In this document: positions 11,655 through 23,612 of the stretch, piece after piece
Layout of the letters: every line of letters begins with the position of its first letter
Position numbering within the stretch: position 1 is the stretch's first letter
Source: Agrypnia vestita
Lineage: Eukaryota > Arthropoda > Insecta > Trichoptera > Phryganeidae
Reading direction: 5' to 3'
Assembly (NCBI GenBank): GCA_016648135.1
Contig: JADDOH010000472.1
Location: 62,001-126,000, forward strand
DNA length: 64,000 nucleotides
The notes under the pieces: model-generated
Seen by the model: the letters and a program-made list of their open reading frames with translations, nothing else
What the model was told of the DNA's origin: nothing
Databases searched by the model: none
Translations under genes and position numbers: made by a program

Positions 11655-11757
11655 ATTTGGCCAATGGAGAAAACACCAAGAAACTACAAGTGATGCAAAA
11701 CAGGGCAATGAGAATCATATTAAAGATTATAAATACACCCGAATTAAATAAATGAGA
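11655..11757 (+). pseudogene. LINE ORF2 C-terminal fragment
   Basis: A short + strand frame reads KKLQVMQNRAMRIILK followed by INTPELN. That is the conserved block just after the reverse transcriptase domain in Jockey/CR1-type LINE proteins (compare LSKAQKMVLRVLHK in the ORF2 near 28060). Only about 30 residues survive. Confidence 0.5.
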
Positions 11758-11759
11758 AA

Positions 11760-12440
11760 AGCACTCAATCGGATTTGTTTTGTACCAATGCAAGTGTGCA
11801 CGGAATAATTTCTATGTACCTCACACACTTTCCCTCCCCCCCTGCTCCAACCGTTTTCAGGGCCCTAGCAGTCGACCTACAGCACGCGCGCCGAAACAGT
11901 GGAGCCCTTTTATATGCCAGTACGGCGAAGTTTAGTTTTTGAGTTCGTAACTCGTATTTTTTCGTAACTTTAACAATTTCCAAAAATAAATAAGTGAAAA
12001 GAAGAAGAATATAGTCTACTCCGGGCAAGAAACGAAGGTGTTGGATGATAAGATCGCGTTTCGGATGAGAACGGTGAGTTCCTCTTCCAGCATTGCTTGC
12101 CCCAAACAGGATGGAAATTACGAGTAAAAAGAATATTTATAACGTTCTCATATTTGTACATAATATTTTCAATAACAAAATGCCAAAATATTTTTTGAAC
12201 AAAATTATTGTAAATAGTGACGTACATACATATAACACCAGAAATAGGAATACAATAAGATAATTTAAAAAAGAACAAATAAGAAAAGGTATATATACAT
12301 AATTGTCTTATGTACAGAGGTGTAAAAATATATTTATGATGATATGCCAGAAAACATGAAGACTATAAAAAACATGAATGAATTTAAAAACAAATGCTAT
12401 GATTATTGTAAAAAACTAACCCATAAAAATCAAGTTATTA
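11760..12440. other. Intergenic, nothing recognised
   Basis: Short open frames without motifs; 11820-11900 is slightly GC-richer. Confidence 0.35.
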
Positions 12441-12444
12441 TTTT

Positions 12445-12686
12445 ACTCCCTTTCTTATTTTATCAGGTTTCATATCTACCAGACGCGTCGCAGTATTTTC
12501 ATACAACTTACTTAGTTGTATGAAAAAACATTAAATTTTGAAAAATTTAAAATTATACTATAATTATTAATTTTTTTTAACAAAAATTTGATAGATCTTT
12601 TTGACCGTCGCGACAAGTCTGCTTACAAAGTTTCAGATTGATTAGATCACGGGAAAAGGGTTAAAAATCGAGTAAATAAAGGGAGT
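12445..12686. repeat. Repeat G, copy 1 (short form)
   Basis: Bounded by ACTCCCTTT at 12445 and AAAGGGAGT ending at 12686. It shares TTTGATAGATCTT, GTCTGCTT, AAGTTTCAG and GGATCACGGGAAAAGG-like words with 44891-45427 and about 59803-60125. Homology with copy 2 also extends left of the inverted repeat (AACCCATAAAAA), so the true end is uncertain. Confidence 0.6.
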
Positions 12687-12689
12687 AAA

Positions 12690-15600
12690 AATAGTATAGA
12701 ATTGTACAGCATAAGATCTATTATTTATTATTGATTGTACCATAGATAAAATTAGATGTAAATGTAAATATGTAGGTTATTATGGATAGTATATTAATGA
12801 TAGATTTAAGAATGTTAAGTGTAAAATACTAGTTAATATACAAATTGTAATATTAACTAACTTAAGAAATGAATAACAAAAATTTTTTTTTTTTTTCAGT
12901 ATATATAACGTATTATTTTAATTTTTCTTCACGTTAATCTAAAACGTAAAGCATTTGAAAATAATACAGCAATACCAATTACCAGTTCATCCATATAAAA
13001 TGAATACATCATTAAAACCTTAACAAGCCCGTTGATGCGTGGCTTTTCATCATGAATGATGAAAGATTTTCTCTCATACACCATACTAAAAATGCATTTT
13101 CCACAATATACCCTCCTCTGCTCACCCCACTCTCCGCACTCAACAAACCACCCCTAGCATCGGCGAGCTCATATTTAAGGGACACCCCTTTTAAAATGAA
13201 AATTTCATGTAAGGACGATTTTATATTCGTTATTCCGCCATCTTCTTTAATTAAAATTTACTCCAGAAGATAATTACATTCCTAGAAGAAATAATAATAA
13301 AATAGTTAAAAGCAGTTTCAACCTCAGCTGTTGAGATTTCACTGGTGAATGAAAACGTAAAGAGTTGATTACACAGTCCACCTGGGAAGCAGATTAAATG
13401 AAAACGGGGAATTAAATAATATCGTATAAAGTGGGCATACTATTTCGCCTGAAGAAAGGATTGCGCAGCCGTGACCCAACGTTAAATTTACGTTTTTCCT
13501 GTATTTTTATATTGGGTGGAATCGTGGATACTGACTTTAACAATGCTTTAATATAAAATATTATCACGTGTCGTGGCTGCAGGAGGAATTAATGAAAACG
13601 CTGAGATTTAATGCAGGATTTATTAAATACCAATTTATTAATTAAACTAACGTACAAAGTTGTTTATGACTATAAAATGTTTTTTTATTAAATGTACTTC
13701 GCAAATCAATCACTCATAAATAGACACTTTATATTCGCTTTAACACTTTATTCCCTGTTCACTAGAATATTCCATCAATTTCCGTACTTATTCATTTCGC
13801 TACGAAATCGCTGTCGAACTACCGCTCGCTTGGCACCAATGGTTTCTCGCAAACCGCTGGCTTGGCTGGCCTGACCCACCGCCCGCGGCTACCTTCGCTT
13901 GTATTATAGCTGTCAGCGCGCACGGGAAATAACTCACAGCTTACTCCCGTGTGTCGTATTTATATGCCTAATGCTTTCATACAGATGGTTCCAGTGTTTA
14001 CTATCAAGTACTCGTAAATTCCAAATTTTCCTGGAAAGTTGCAGACGTCACTCAAAAGTTGGAGGTGATTCCAGATCCTGCTGTAGTATTGTGCCAAATT
14101 CAAACAACTATCACTTTGACAGAAGTGCGTGATCCTTTTTTAGTCTTGTTACAATATTATTAGGACATTTATTTATCTACACAAATCACATGAAAGCCAT
14201 AAACAAGTACACAAGAATTTTTCAAATCTATTCATCTGGAACAAAAACATGGCAGTGGCATCTAGTATAATGTATATTTTTAGTGTCGGTACTAAGCCGA
14301 GCTTAGGTGAAGCTCATGTCTCATCGAGTTCTTATCTTATCTTAAGTCTCTCTAACATTGATCTTGCTGTCGAGCTTTTTCCGGCAAGAGCCTTCGCCGA
14401 ATCTATGAACTGGGGTCATTGAAAACCCCACCATAATATTTAATAGTGACCGTGCTATAGACCCGAGTGCCTAGGCCAATTTAATTCTAAATTTTGTGTA
14501 TTTTTTATGTTTCTACTGTGCATGGACCCCTGCGTTCTGTTAACTTTTATTGAATTGTTGTGAAAAACATTCTTAATTATTTCCACACCTCTGTTACTTG
14601 CACACATAAATTGAAACAACCCATTTCGTTTCAATGAATTTCACTTCTAGGAAAAAAAGTAGCTCAACATAGGAAATATACCTAAATTATTTTTTTTCAT
14701 TTAAATTATTTATTATTTAAGTACGCATCATATTAATTTTTAAAGCTATTTTCCTATCTGTGGTGTTCGTACCTGGAAAAATCTACATTAAATTCATTTT
14801 TGGAAGGCTATTTTACAACTAGTTTGCGTTTGTTGGTGTTTTTTACAATTTTTCAGAATATATGATATTGTTGGTTAGAAAATGAGCTTATTTGTTCAAA
14901 ATTTTATCACGAAAAAAATGTAATTAATTAAAAAATTTTGTGCTCAAATTGAAACTTGCGTTTCAGTGCTGTACCCTTAGTAAACATAAAAACTTTTGTT
15001 TCTTTAAGTTGGATAAGTATGAATATTTTTCATTTTCATCAACTTATATAAATTATTAAAACGATTTAATTCTTATTCATATAAGTAAATATATTATCAA
15101 TTAACAATAAAAGAACAACAAACAAAAAAGTAACAATTATTGCATTCAAAAACTTAAAATGAGAAAAAATCATTTGTCATCACGAATGAGAGCGAAAAGA
15201 TGCGCAGCCGCTACTCAAGAGCTACTACATATGTTAATTTAAAAAAAAAAACATTTTATTTTGTTGTATCCAATAAATACTTATATATTGCAATGATTTT
15301 ATCGAATACGTTAATATATTACGGAGGAATATCCGAAATGTAAACTGTTCGATCTTTATGAGCAGGACCAAATTTATTGAATATTTACATATTTTCCTAA
15401 ACTTTCCATAGTACACGCTCTACTTAAATCTTGTTTCTATAACTTTGACGCAATATTGGTTGGCTGTAATAACCTCTGAGGATCTCTGTGTGTACGTGAA
15501 CATGCAATCCTTCAAATAAGGAACAAAGTAAATCAAAGAACACAGTACGACATATCGTCCTTCTGATAAAGGAAGAACCAGTTCATCCACCTGGATCCAG

Positions 15601-16540
15601 AGGAAAGCAAAGTAAGAGCGTGCTTCCTTTCATTACCCTTTGATCCCACCTTTGAATATCTATATAAACCTGTATCAAATCCTCTTTCCCAATAACTCAT
15701 CCGTCCCACCATCCGTGTTCAAACAATAGACTATGTATCGAACACATTTACATAAATATTCACATCATTACAGGAAATATCTACTGAGTTTATAACATCG
15801 GAGAGGAAAGGTTAAACCATAACTTTTAAAAAATTATTAAAAGACGAAACAAATTGTACTAGAAATGCGAACGCCAGTGAGCACATTTTCTAGACATAGC
15901 CACCACATTTGTTCCAGACGAGTCTCCGCGCTCCAGAGAACATCTCTCCGGCTGTATAAAAGGTTTGCTTTAGTCTAAATTCCATCCGGAACATCCCTAA
16001 ATAGTGGTCCATTTCAGCGGAATGATTCCGACATGTCTTTTGGGAATATCCCGCTTAATTCAGTTCATATTTACACGGAACTGTGCTCACGACTTTCAGT
16101 TGCGGTATTTCGTGTACAGTCAAAGTTAAAATTACTCACAAATAAACACTATTTTTCATGAACTACATAATATGTCTCCACAGAGTGGAAACATGGACAT
16201 TTACAAATGAAACGCTGACATAAAAATGAATATTGCAATTGCAATCATAATCATATTAAAACTGTCCGTTTAGTTCATGTCTACCCTGATGGGCACGAAG
16301 CGAGCGACTTAAGGGGGCCTGAAATTCAAGTAGAATTTATGTGATTTTTTTATACAAGAAGGTGATTAATTGTTTTAAATTTTTATTAAAACTTATTAAA
16401 ATAACTGATTTGTATTTCGTTTCTAAAAAAGTACAAGAACTTTTTTTCGTTCTCGAGTAAACTTGGTAAAATTGGATTAATAAAGTTAAATGCGTTTTAT
16501 TGATCAATAATTTCAATCTTGTCAGAGACAAGCATGCAGT
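12690..16540. other. Intergenic, no supported gene
   Basis: AT-rich. 13680-14140 is less AT-rich and could be an eroded LTR or other element, but no terminal repeat partner was found. Poly-T at 12885-12897. No exon with flanking splice sites and family resemblance was seen. Confidence 0.35.
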
Positions 16541-16544
16541 GTAG

Positions 16545-16640
16545 TGTTGGTCCTGACGAAGATACGGGTACGTCTCGAAACCGGTAGACCGTAAATCTGG
16601 TAGTGGTTTTTACTAAGTTTACTACCATTCTGTTATTATG
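16545..16640 (+). repeat. Repeat D fragment with hammerhead-consensus words
   Basis: It contains CTGACGA (16553) and CGAAAC (16576), the two conserved hammerhead boxes, separated by a partly self-complementary stretch. They are followed by TGGTAGTGGTTTTTAC and a TTCTGTTA tail that recur at 54010-54048. Stem I cannot be drawn convincingly, so ribozyme activity is not claimed. Confidence 0.4.
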
Positions 16641-18125
16641 TCTAACCACAAAGTTAATGCTTTTAATATTCATAATATAATACTGAGGTTATGATATTAT
16701 CCTGATACATAAATATACAAATATACCTTATCTTGTATCTCACGTTTTTTGCACAGTATGAAAAATTAATGTTCGGTATTCGATACTTGGCCCTTGCTTC
16801 GGGTAATATTCGCAATTTTTATTGGCATTTATATCACGATGCCCTTCTCTTTTCTTCTCCATCCTACTCATCTCCACCATTCAAAACCAACGACGAATAA
16901 GAATTTTATTATCGCCTAGATTTAAATTATCACGAATATCAACCACCACCTGTAGAGCATCACCTCGGATGAAATTCCATTAGCTCCAATCATCCTGCGT
17001 GTGATCAGGTGTGTGGAAATTGTGTTTGTAGATTAATCAAGTTAAATCATCGTCCATCAGTAATTCAAGAATGAACTGTTCGGCAGGTAAGTCGAGCTTC
17101 CTGCGCACTCAACTTTTATCATGTACAGTCCACGCTCGCTCCCATTTACCCTCATCTCCCTTTCTTCAATCCGTCATTTTCAATTACCCATTTCCCGCTT
17201 AGTCCCGGCGACTTGCGTCAGAATCAAAATATAATGTCCTTTATCATGATTTTGCCAGCATTCTGTCATTCTTTAAAGTGTTGCTTCACTTTACGCATGA
17301 GTCTCTTATATCGTCATGTTACAACTTTTGTAGTCAGTATTATGTTTCTCTCCATTCTCTTCCAGGGGCTGGTGGAACTGTGGTGGGCTGATAGTGTCGG
17401 GTAATGGACCATAGCCCACTCGCTGCGCCATGCTGTTTAGAGATGAGGGTTGTTGGTATTTATCTCTTCTTATAATAATAGGAATTAACTTTGTGTCGGA
17501 CAGGCGGGAGAAATCCAATCATCTTTTCTATATGTATTTACTAGCAGAATGCGATTGCAGTCAATCATCACTAGAAAACTCCGCGGGGAGCTAAGTTGTA
17601 TCATGAAAAGGAATATTAAAATTTATAATAAATGTACAACTTTAACTCTTTTAAAGCCACATCTACCGTTGTGCCAGTTATGTTTGCTCTTCCATGCAAA
17701 GGTTTGAATTGTTAACACCATCGTAAATTTACAGGTTAATTTCAGTAGAATTTATAATTATATTGAATTGAAATATTATAATTTACAAAATACAACGATA
17801 GGTTTCTCCTGCGACCGAACAAGCCTGTCAATCTGGAATAGCCGCGTCTTTCCGTATACTCCCGTGACCGGCACACCGCACGAAAATACACATATACAAT
17901 CCCTTACACACAGGCGTGCACGTACATCGAGATATTCTATACATTACAGCGGGTAAAAGATTTATTTTCTATTTTAAATCTTTGTAATAGCTCATTATTT
18001 ACCGCAACATTAGAGGACATCATGACTGTGTAGGGTATTTTCTATTATGGTGTGCTGAGGGTAAAACACAAGCGTAATCATTTATTAGTTTTGTCCTAAA
18101 TCTTTTTTCACATTTCAAACTCCTT
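16641..18125. other. Intergenic, nothing recognised
   Basis: Only short uninformative frames; no repeat partners noticed. Confidence 0.35.
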
Positions 18126-18129
18126 TTTA

Positions 18130-18620
18130 TTTATTTTTTTCATTAGGATCATCTTCATCCCCTTGTATTAGTAGGGTCGAGGGCCCAAAGACTCGACAAG
18201 GTGTTTCCTTATTCCCCTGTCTTACGCTGCTTAAGCGTGAATCAACCAGTCTAGATGCATTCTGTTTTCATACACATTTTTTTGTTGCTTCTCCCAGCAT
18301 AACCTGGGGCAACCCACCGGCCGTCTTCCTTCCAAGGTTGCCAAGAGGATTCGTCTTGGTATTCGTTTCTCTGGCGTTCTTAGCACATTTCCAAGCTATC
18401 TAATTTGTGATTTTTCAATGTGTAGGAGTAGGGGCTCCATGCCGAGTATGTGTCTTATGTCAGCACTTCTCTCTCTGTCCATCAGTATGACTTCAGTTAC
18501 CCCCCTTAGAAAACTCATCTCGGCAGCCGGGATCCTTGCTCTCACTCTCTCCATCAAGATCCACATGTGATGGCCATGTAAGGATGAGCCTGTACACAGA
18601 ATTGAAAACAGTTAGTTTTG
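18130..18620 (-). pseudogene. LINE ORF2 C-terminal tail, eroded
   Basis: The minus strand around 18280-18400 reads RIPRRILLATLEGRRPVGCP, the C-terminal R-x-GRP tail typical of non-LTR retrotransposon ORF2 proteins. The same region (head word CATCTTC..CCCCTTG, then GGGTCG.GG.CC and TCGACAAGG) recurs at 33925-34265 in the same orientation, so both belong to one family. Several frameshifts are present. Confidence 0.55.
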
Positions 18621-18739
18621 TCTTGACACTATCTTGGATTTTATTATCACCGCACTATATAGAGAACGTAGAACGCCGGCTTTCTGCCTCCCATTGCTAG
18701 AATTTTGTTTTAGTGTTTTTATTTACAATTTTGATTTTA

Positions 18740-18835
18740 AGTGTTTGCTTTATCCTGATAAAGCAACTATTGGCCCCGAAGTATGTCGATATTATGATCA
18801 ATAGTGTTTTTTGAGTTTGTTAAAAAATTTTAAAA
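18740..18835 (+). repeat. Penelope/retrozyme-like fragment with hammerhead-like core, copy 2
   Basis: TATC (18751-18754) can pair with GATA (18788-18791) as stem I. Between them lie CTGATAA, a GCAACTATTGGC stem-loop and CCGAAGTATGTC, with the expected GUC cleavage site at 18785-18787. Core position 8 is A rather than G, and the GAAA box reads GAAG. The element is therefore related to, but probably decayed from, a hammerhead. Confidence 0.4.
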
Positions 18836-18879
18836 ACATAATTTCTGGATTTTGTCCCCAGAGGCATCATTATTAATAA

Positions 18880-19140
18880 GCTGTTTGTTACCCGTCAAAA
18901 ATTATGGAACATTGGTTCGCGTCTTTGATGAGCCCTAGTATATATTTACAGTATTTTTTGGCAGTCCGTGGAGAGACAGTCGTAGTAATATCACTATCCC
19001 CGGGGTTCAATTTAGATTTTTCAGCCGTAAATTCGAACAAAATTACGGACGTTACACGAAGTTACGGAGATAGACAGATGGTTATACGGATGGAGAGACG
19101 GACAGACAATGAAATTATTGTATTTAGATAATTTTTTCAT
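18880..19140 (+). repeat. Dispersed repeat B, copy 1
   Basis: It starts with CTGTTTGTTACCCGTCAAAA, contains TGGTTCGCGTCTTTGATGAG and CAGTCCGTGG, and ends with the GGACAGACAATGAAATTATT tail preceded by ACGGACGTTACACGAAGTTA. Other copies: 48674-48965, 56879-57240; ends only at 47985-48055 and inverted at 34895-34960. Confidence 0.6.
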
Positions 19141-19149
19141 GTCTCATAG

Positions 19150-19300
19150 CTGTGTGTAGAATCGGTGAACCTTACATTAAGTAAAGTGATCACCTAAGTT
19201 AGCCTCACAGCGACGTGGTAAGCCTAAAAAGACTTCCATACAAACGTTACCATAAGAATAGCCTAGTCTCTGTGAGAGATCTATAATTTATCTTAATTTA
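19150..19300 (+). repeat. Dispersed repeat J, copy 2 (diverged)
   Basis: It shares GGTGAACCTTACATTAAGTA-like sequence with copy 1 (reverse complement) and ends in GTCTCTGTGAGAGATCTATA followed by ATTTATCTTAA, as do copies 1 and 3. Confidence 0.5.
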
Positions 19301-19309
19301 CATAATATT

Positions 19310-20169
19310 ATACATTATATTACCACAAAGTTATTTTGCTATGATTGGAGGGGTAATTATTAAACGGTTGTAAATTTAACGATTGTTAAAAAAATACGGT
19401 AACTTTGTTTTTCCCAGCTCTTGTTTGAAATAATGTTCTTTGTTGCGATGCAAACAAAACTTTTTAGCAGAAAAGCTCTCGGAATTCTTTCGCGATATAA
19501 ATGTTTAAAAAGCAAAGTACCTAATCCTGTTTTGCTGCACAGATTCTACAGTCAAAATTCACTTTTCATTTTATTTTATGAATACTGCTTTCAAAATTTT
19601 TTCGGTGAAACAAAACAAATGCGTTATTCAAAACTGATGGAAATCGTCTAATTGCAGCTCAAATAATCTGTTGCATTATGTTTCAAAAGTAGTAGGTATT
19701 ACAAAGCTAAAATGTATATTTTTGAGTATAGTTTGTTTCATAATTCCAACATTTCACAATTTTGCACTATTTACATTAAGTATAATACTGAAACGAAAGG
19801 GCAAAAGAGATAACGTACTAAATCCCTTGTAATATATCACAACGGCCTATACAGCAATCTAGAGTGATCTACAACATTAATGAAACACCTGAAACAACGG
19901 ATAAGCGACGAGAACCATTACCTTAATACTAGAATAATCGAGAAAGTTCTAAAATACCAGCATTTGGATACAAAGAGTCCAGACTTAGTCCGCCACGCAG
20001 TCGTCGCGTTTAGATAGTTCGTCCGGGGCGAAGTCAAAAGGCGGCTAGGATGGCCACTCGTGAAGTAATCAAACACATAAATAAAGCAAAATAATCAAGC
20101 GAAGCACCTAAGTGGCGAATAGACTAGTGCGACTTTTATGTGTGAGAATTGAATATTTTACGATTGATG
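19310..20169. other. Intergenic, nothing recognised
   Basis: AT-rich sequence without supported features. Confidence 0.35.
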
Positions 20170-20179
20170 AATAAGTGTT

Positions 20180-20377
20180 TTCTAGTTTGTGTCTTCTGGG
20201 GTAGTATGCCGTGTTTTTACAATCTTTTTGGCCAACGTTTTGGATCCTATCCTATCCTATCTTGCCAAGAGATCCGAAACGTCAGCCAAAAAGGCCGTAA
20301 AAACACGGTATCATACCCCAGAAGATACAAAACAGATAATTCTGTAAGGCTGTGAAAACCTTAGAACATTTTTGATA
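20180..20377. repeat. Foldback repeat C, copy 2, with probable target duplication
   Basis: Arms 20185-20246 and 20271-20333 are about 62-bp inverted repeats (left TTTGTGTCTTCTGGGGTAGT, right end ACCCCAGAAGATACAAA) around a short CTATC-rich spacer. The element is bracketed by TGATGAATAAGTGTT (20165-20179) and TGATAAATAAGTGTT (20373-20387), a 15-bp near-perfect direct repeat that would fit retrotransposition. Confidence 0.7.
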
Positions 20378-20794
20378 AATAAGTGTTATCCAGCGTGATA
20401 AAGTTTTCATATACGAATGATATGTTGCGAAATAGTATAGATTAAGGAAAAGCGTTAAGTTTAATTCATTTTAAGTGACTTTGAACATTGCAATCGCTAA
20501 TAAGATTCCAGAGTTTTTATTTGCCCACCGCAGCCACGACACGTGACAATACACAGAGTGTATCAGTGTTTTAGTGTCTATCCTTGCCGTGATTGGTTGC
20601 AGACGCGAACTAGTACGCAACTGTCTCTCGACCTTACATCATGATCTTACGTGACTTACATCATTGTCAAACTACAAAAAGTTTACGCTGAGAGTAGCAG
20701 GTGTTAAAATAAGACACTGAACTATTAATGGCCTCACGTAATCGTCAAAGTGCAGGATAGTCGAGAAATAATAATTTTTAAGGGATATACCTGT

Positions 20795-20935
20795 TACCTG
20801 GTAACCAAGGGGGCATGACACCGGTTTCTCATAACGAGGGTATCGCGTTCGATTTCCAGTGAGGTCCCTTCATCAATGTGACTTACTCTAGCTGAGTAAG
20901 TGGCTTACCCACCTTAATTCTTTTCATGGGTGTAT
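20795..20935 (+). repeat. tRNA-derived SINE-like element
   Basis: The head shows an A-box-like word GGTAACCAAGGGGGCATGA and, about 45 bp later, a B-box GCGTTCGATTTCC, with a closing GTGAGGTCCC. Acceptor pairing is poor, so it is not a working tRNA. The preceding 20390-20790 holds nothing recognisable. Confidence 0.45.
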
Positions 20936-21295
20936 TTGGATGTATTTTTCTTCACGTTTCAACATTAAAATGTTAAACGGTTATACGCAGCATAAAAAAT
21001 ATTAAGTTGCGGAAACCAAAGGAACTGAAGTGTACAATTTAATATCTAGAGTTAATTTAAGTAGAATAAGTGCGTAAAGACGTTTCATGACATATGTGTA
21101 CTGTAAGGTTAGGTTAGATATCAATCGTTAGAAGTATGCGCATGATACGAGTTTTGAAAGAATTGATCAGTGTCCATATATATCATTTTACTTAAAATCA
21201 ATCGCTACTTACCTCCATACTTTATTATACTAAGAATCAATCAGTACCTATATATTTAATATTATTCAAATTAATTTACATAATATCGTATTGTT

Positions 21296-21375
21296 TTAGT
21301 GTTCGCCTATGATCCAGTAGGCGGTGGTTCGAGTTCCATTCCAGGAAACCAGTAATTGAATCCTACTTTCATACC
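21296..21375 (+). repeat. SINE H fragment (tRNA-related head)
   Basis: It contains GTGTTCGCCTATGATC, then GGTGGTTCGAGTTCC and ATTCCAGG. The minus strand of 37736-37850 has the matching words GCTCGCCTA, GGTGGTTCGAGCCAC and ATTCCAGG. GGTTCGAGTTCC is a B-box match. The following AGCTAAATTTGAAAATAGCA and AGCATCTCT words recur at 35350-35420. Confidence 0.45.
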
Positions 21376-21514
21376 AAAAGCTTTAAGCTAAATTTGAAAA
21401 TAGCAAGAATATTGATGCGAAATGTGTTGCGTGTTAGCATCTCTTTAAAAAAATTGTATTCAGTATGAAAGTAGACGAGGTAAGATAATATTAAATTTAA
21501 TATTCTCATGGCTT

Positions 21515-21580
21515 TCTGGTGGTGAGACCGGATCCTCGACCTCTGCGTCAACTGGAGAACCACCGAGCCAGCTAATTAAT
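21515..21580 (-). repeat. tRNA-like SINE head
   Basis: On the minus strand the A-box-like TGGCTCGGTGGTT is followed about 17 bp later by B-box GGTCGAGGATCC. Terminal sequences do not pair as an acceptor stem, so this is a SINE head rather than a tRNA gene. Confidence 0.4.
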
Positions 21581-21589
21581 TAATGTCAT

Positions 21590-22230
21590 GTTGGCGCAGT
21601 AAATACTGCCATCGGAAGCATCCTCCATAAAACTCCAGTACCTGCTGCTTAGTTTCAAAAGCCTTTGTGAGTGTTCCACACTTAAAGCGGGTGGTTTTGT
21701 CATCTCTAGGAAGGAGTTTCACATAATATAAAATAGCTCTTAATAAATAATATATTAAGCGTTTTGTTACTACCCGGAATTTCTCATACTAGTTGCTACT
21801 CAAGGTACCCGGATACTCAACATGGATGGACGCTTCCCCATCTTGTATCACACGAATTCATATACAGACTGGTCAAATTAGAAGTTTTCTCTTCAAATAA
21901 TTTCCTTAGCAATGTTCGTCTTCCTTTTATTTACCTTTCCTCTTTATGAATAAAAATATTTAAACTTGGAGTCGAAAATGGGTACCCAGGTACCCGGGAA
22001 GTTAAATGAAGGTTAATAATGAAATAAATTAATAAATAATTTTATTTAATAAATGAATTAATATGTTTCTTGTAGTATATATAACAGGCTTTGACGTGAT
22101 GCCACAAAAATATCCAGACTCGAGAAAATCATATAGATGTGAACCTAGAACACTCAGGTCTTTATTATAATTTAAAATATATGTTTTATTGGAGACTCCA
22201 TATTAAATTCAAATTCACAAAACCTCGCTT
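21590..22230. other. Intergenic, nothing recognised
   Basis: AT-rich; no supported feature. Confidence 0.35.
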
Positions 22231-22234
22231 AAAA

Positions 22235-22445
22235 TTTAATAATATACTTATATAGAGGTACAGAACTTTCAAAATTTGATAACGTCTGAATGTTATTACG
22301 ATGGAATTTGTGTACGTTGCATCGTGTAGAGTGATAACTAAAGCCAGGTCAAACGGGTTGTAAGCCCTGGGCTATATAAGACTTTCATACACGTTTTTCA
22401 TATATAAATAGCTTCGTCTCTGTGAGAATTCTATAATTTATCTTT
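22235..22445 (+). repeat. Dispersed repeat J, copy 3
   Basis: The best-preserved plus-orientation copy: it runs from AGAACTTTCAAAATTTGATA through TACGTTGCATCGTGTAGAGT to TAGCTTCGTCTCTGTGAGAA and TATAATTTATCTT. Confidence 0.55.
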
Positions 22446-22499
22446 AAGTTGTTGAGATATAATTTAATGAGTAATTTTGTTCCATCCGAAGGAGTCGCA

Positions 22500-22545
22500 T
22501 GACGTCATCTCTCGTACCCGGTGGACTTCGTGATGCGTGACGTCA
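22500..22545. promoter_or_regulatory. Pair of CRE-like palindromes
   Basis: Two perfect TGACGTCA octamers (22500-22507 and 22538-22545) are 38 bp apart in an AT-rich setting, in the contexts GCATGACGTCATC and GCGTGACGTCACA. Known: TGACGTCA is the CREB/ATF site. No adjacent gene is visible, and this could be part of a repeat. Confidence 0.3.
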
Positions 22546-22559
22546 CAGGCGAGTTGGAG

Positions 22560-23590
22560 GTCAATCATTCCGCGCTAAAATACATTAATTTTTATATTAT
22601 TTTTCTCCGTTATTTTACTGACAGATTTCAAAAAACATTATGAAACTTCTCTATTATGTACCTACATACGATAAAGTGATCTGCTTGTTAATCTAGTAGT
22701 GAATGTGATCGCTTAGAAATCCAGATAATTGTATAGAATAAGCCAATTTTCATATTTCTGACAAAATTAATGGACTAAATTTATTTACTTTCAGAACAAA
22801 AAGGCGCACAAAAAGGCCCTACGAAATAATACGTTTATTTCAAAGAAAATTGATGGATAGCATTGCCTCTTAAATGTATTTAGAGCAACTAAATAATGAA
22901 CCTCTTTAACAAAATCTCGTATTTCAATCAAATAAAGTATACGTAGTGGTAGAGATTTGAGTGAAGAAGCTTCGAATGAGTAATTAAACTTCAATGCATA
23001 CATGAAAAGTGTACAAATAATGGTGAATGAAAGATATTTGATTGTTTTATCACTATGAAAATTTTATCAAATAAGAGGCATTTCACCTATTCATTTTGGA
23101 GAAACAAAATAAATGCTATTCAAAAAAATAATAATTGTAGTTATCAAATGTACTAAAATTACCTCTGTTTCATGTGTCTCAAAAGTTAAGACATCCTTAG
23201 ATAAAAAAAATTAATTTATGAAGTTTTAGTTAGTTTAGAAATTTAATCAGTTTACCGTTTGCAAACAAAATATATACAACAGAAAAATCTCAACTTTTTC
23301 AATAATTGCATGACTTTAAGGTAATTGGACTCTTCCGTTTCCCGTACTACCTACAGTATCATAACTTTTATTCTTCGTAAAAAAATTACAAATAAAGTAA
23401 AATTAAATAATAAAAGTGACCTAAAACGCTATTAAACAGAACAGTATTAAAGTAACTTAAGCTCCAAATACTATGCCAGTGAAGTGTACAACTAAAACGT
23501 CTATTCTTTGAAAAACATTACTGACCTGTCAAAACCAGCTGTGCAGTTTGACACATACCTACTAACAAAGGTAAATTTCAAAAGATTAAC
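22560..23590. other. AT-rich stretch, probably partly LINE 5' UTR
   Basis: No ORF. The 5' end of the LINE that codes from 23613 must lie in or before this region, but no boundary or target duplication could be fixed. Confidence 0.35.
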
Positions 23591-23612
23591 CTTATTTAAA
23601 TTGTAACAGCTA

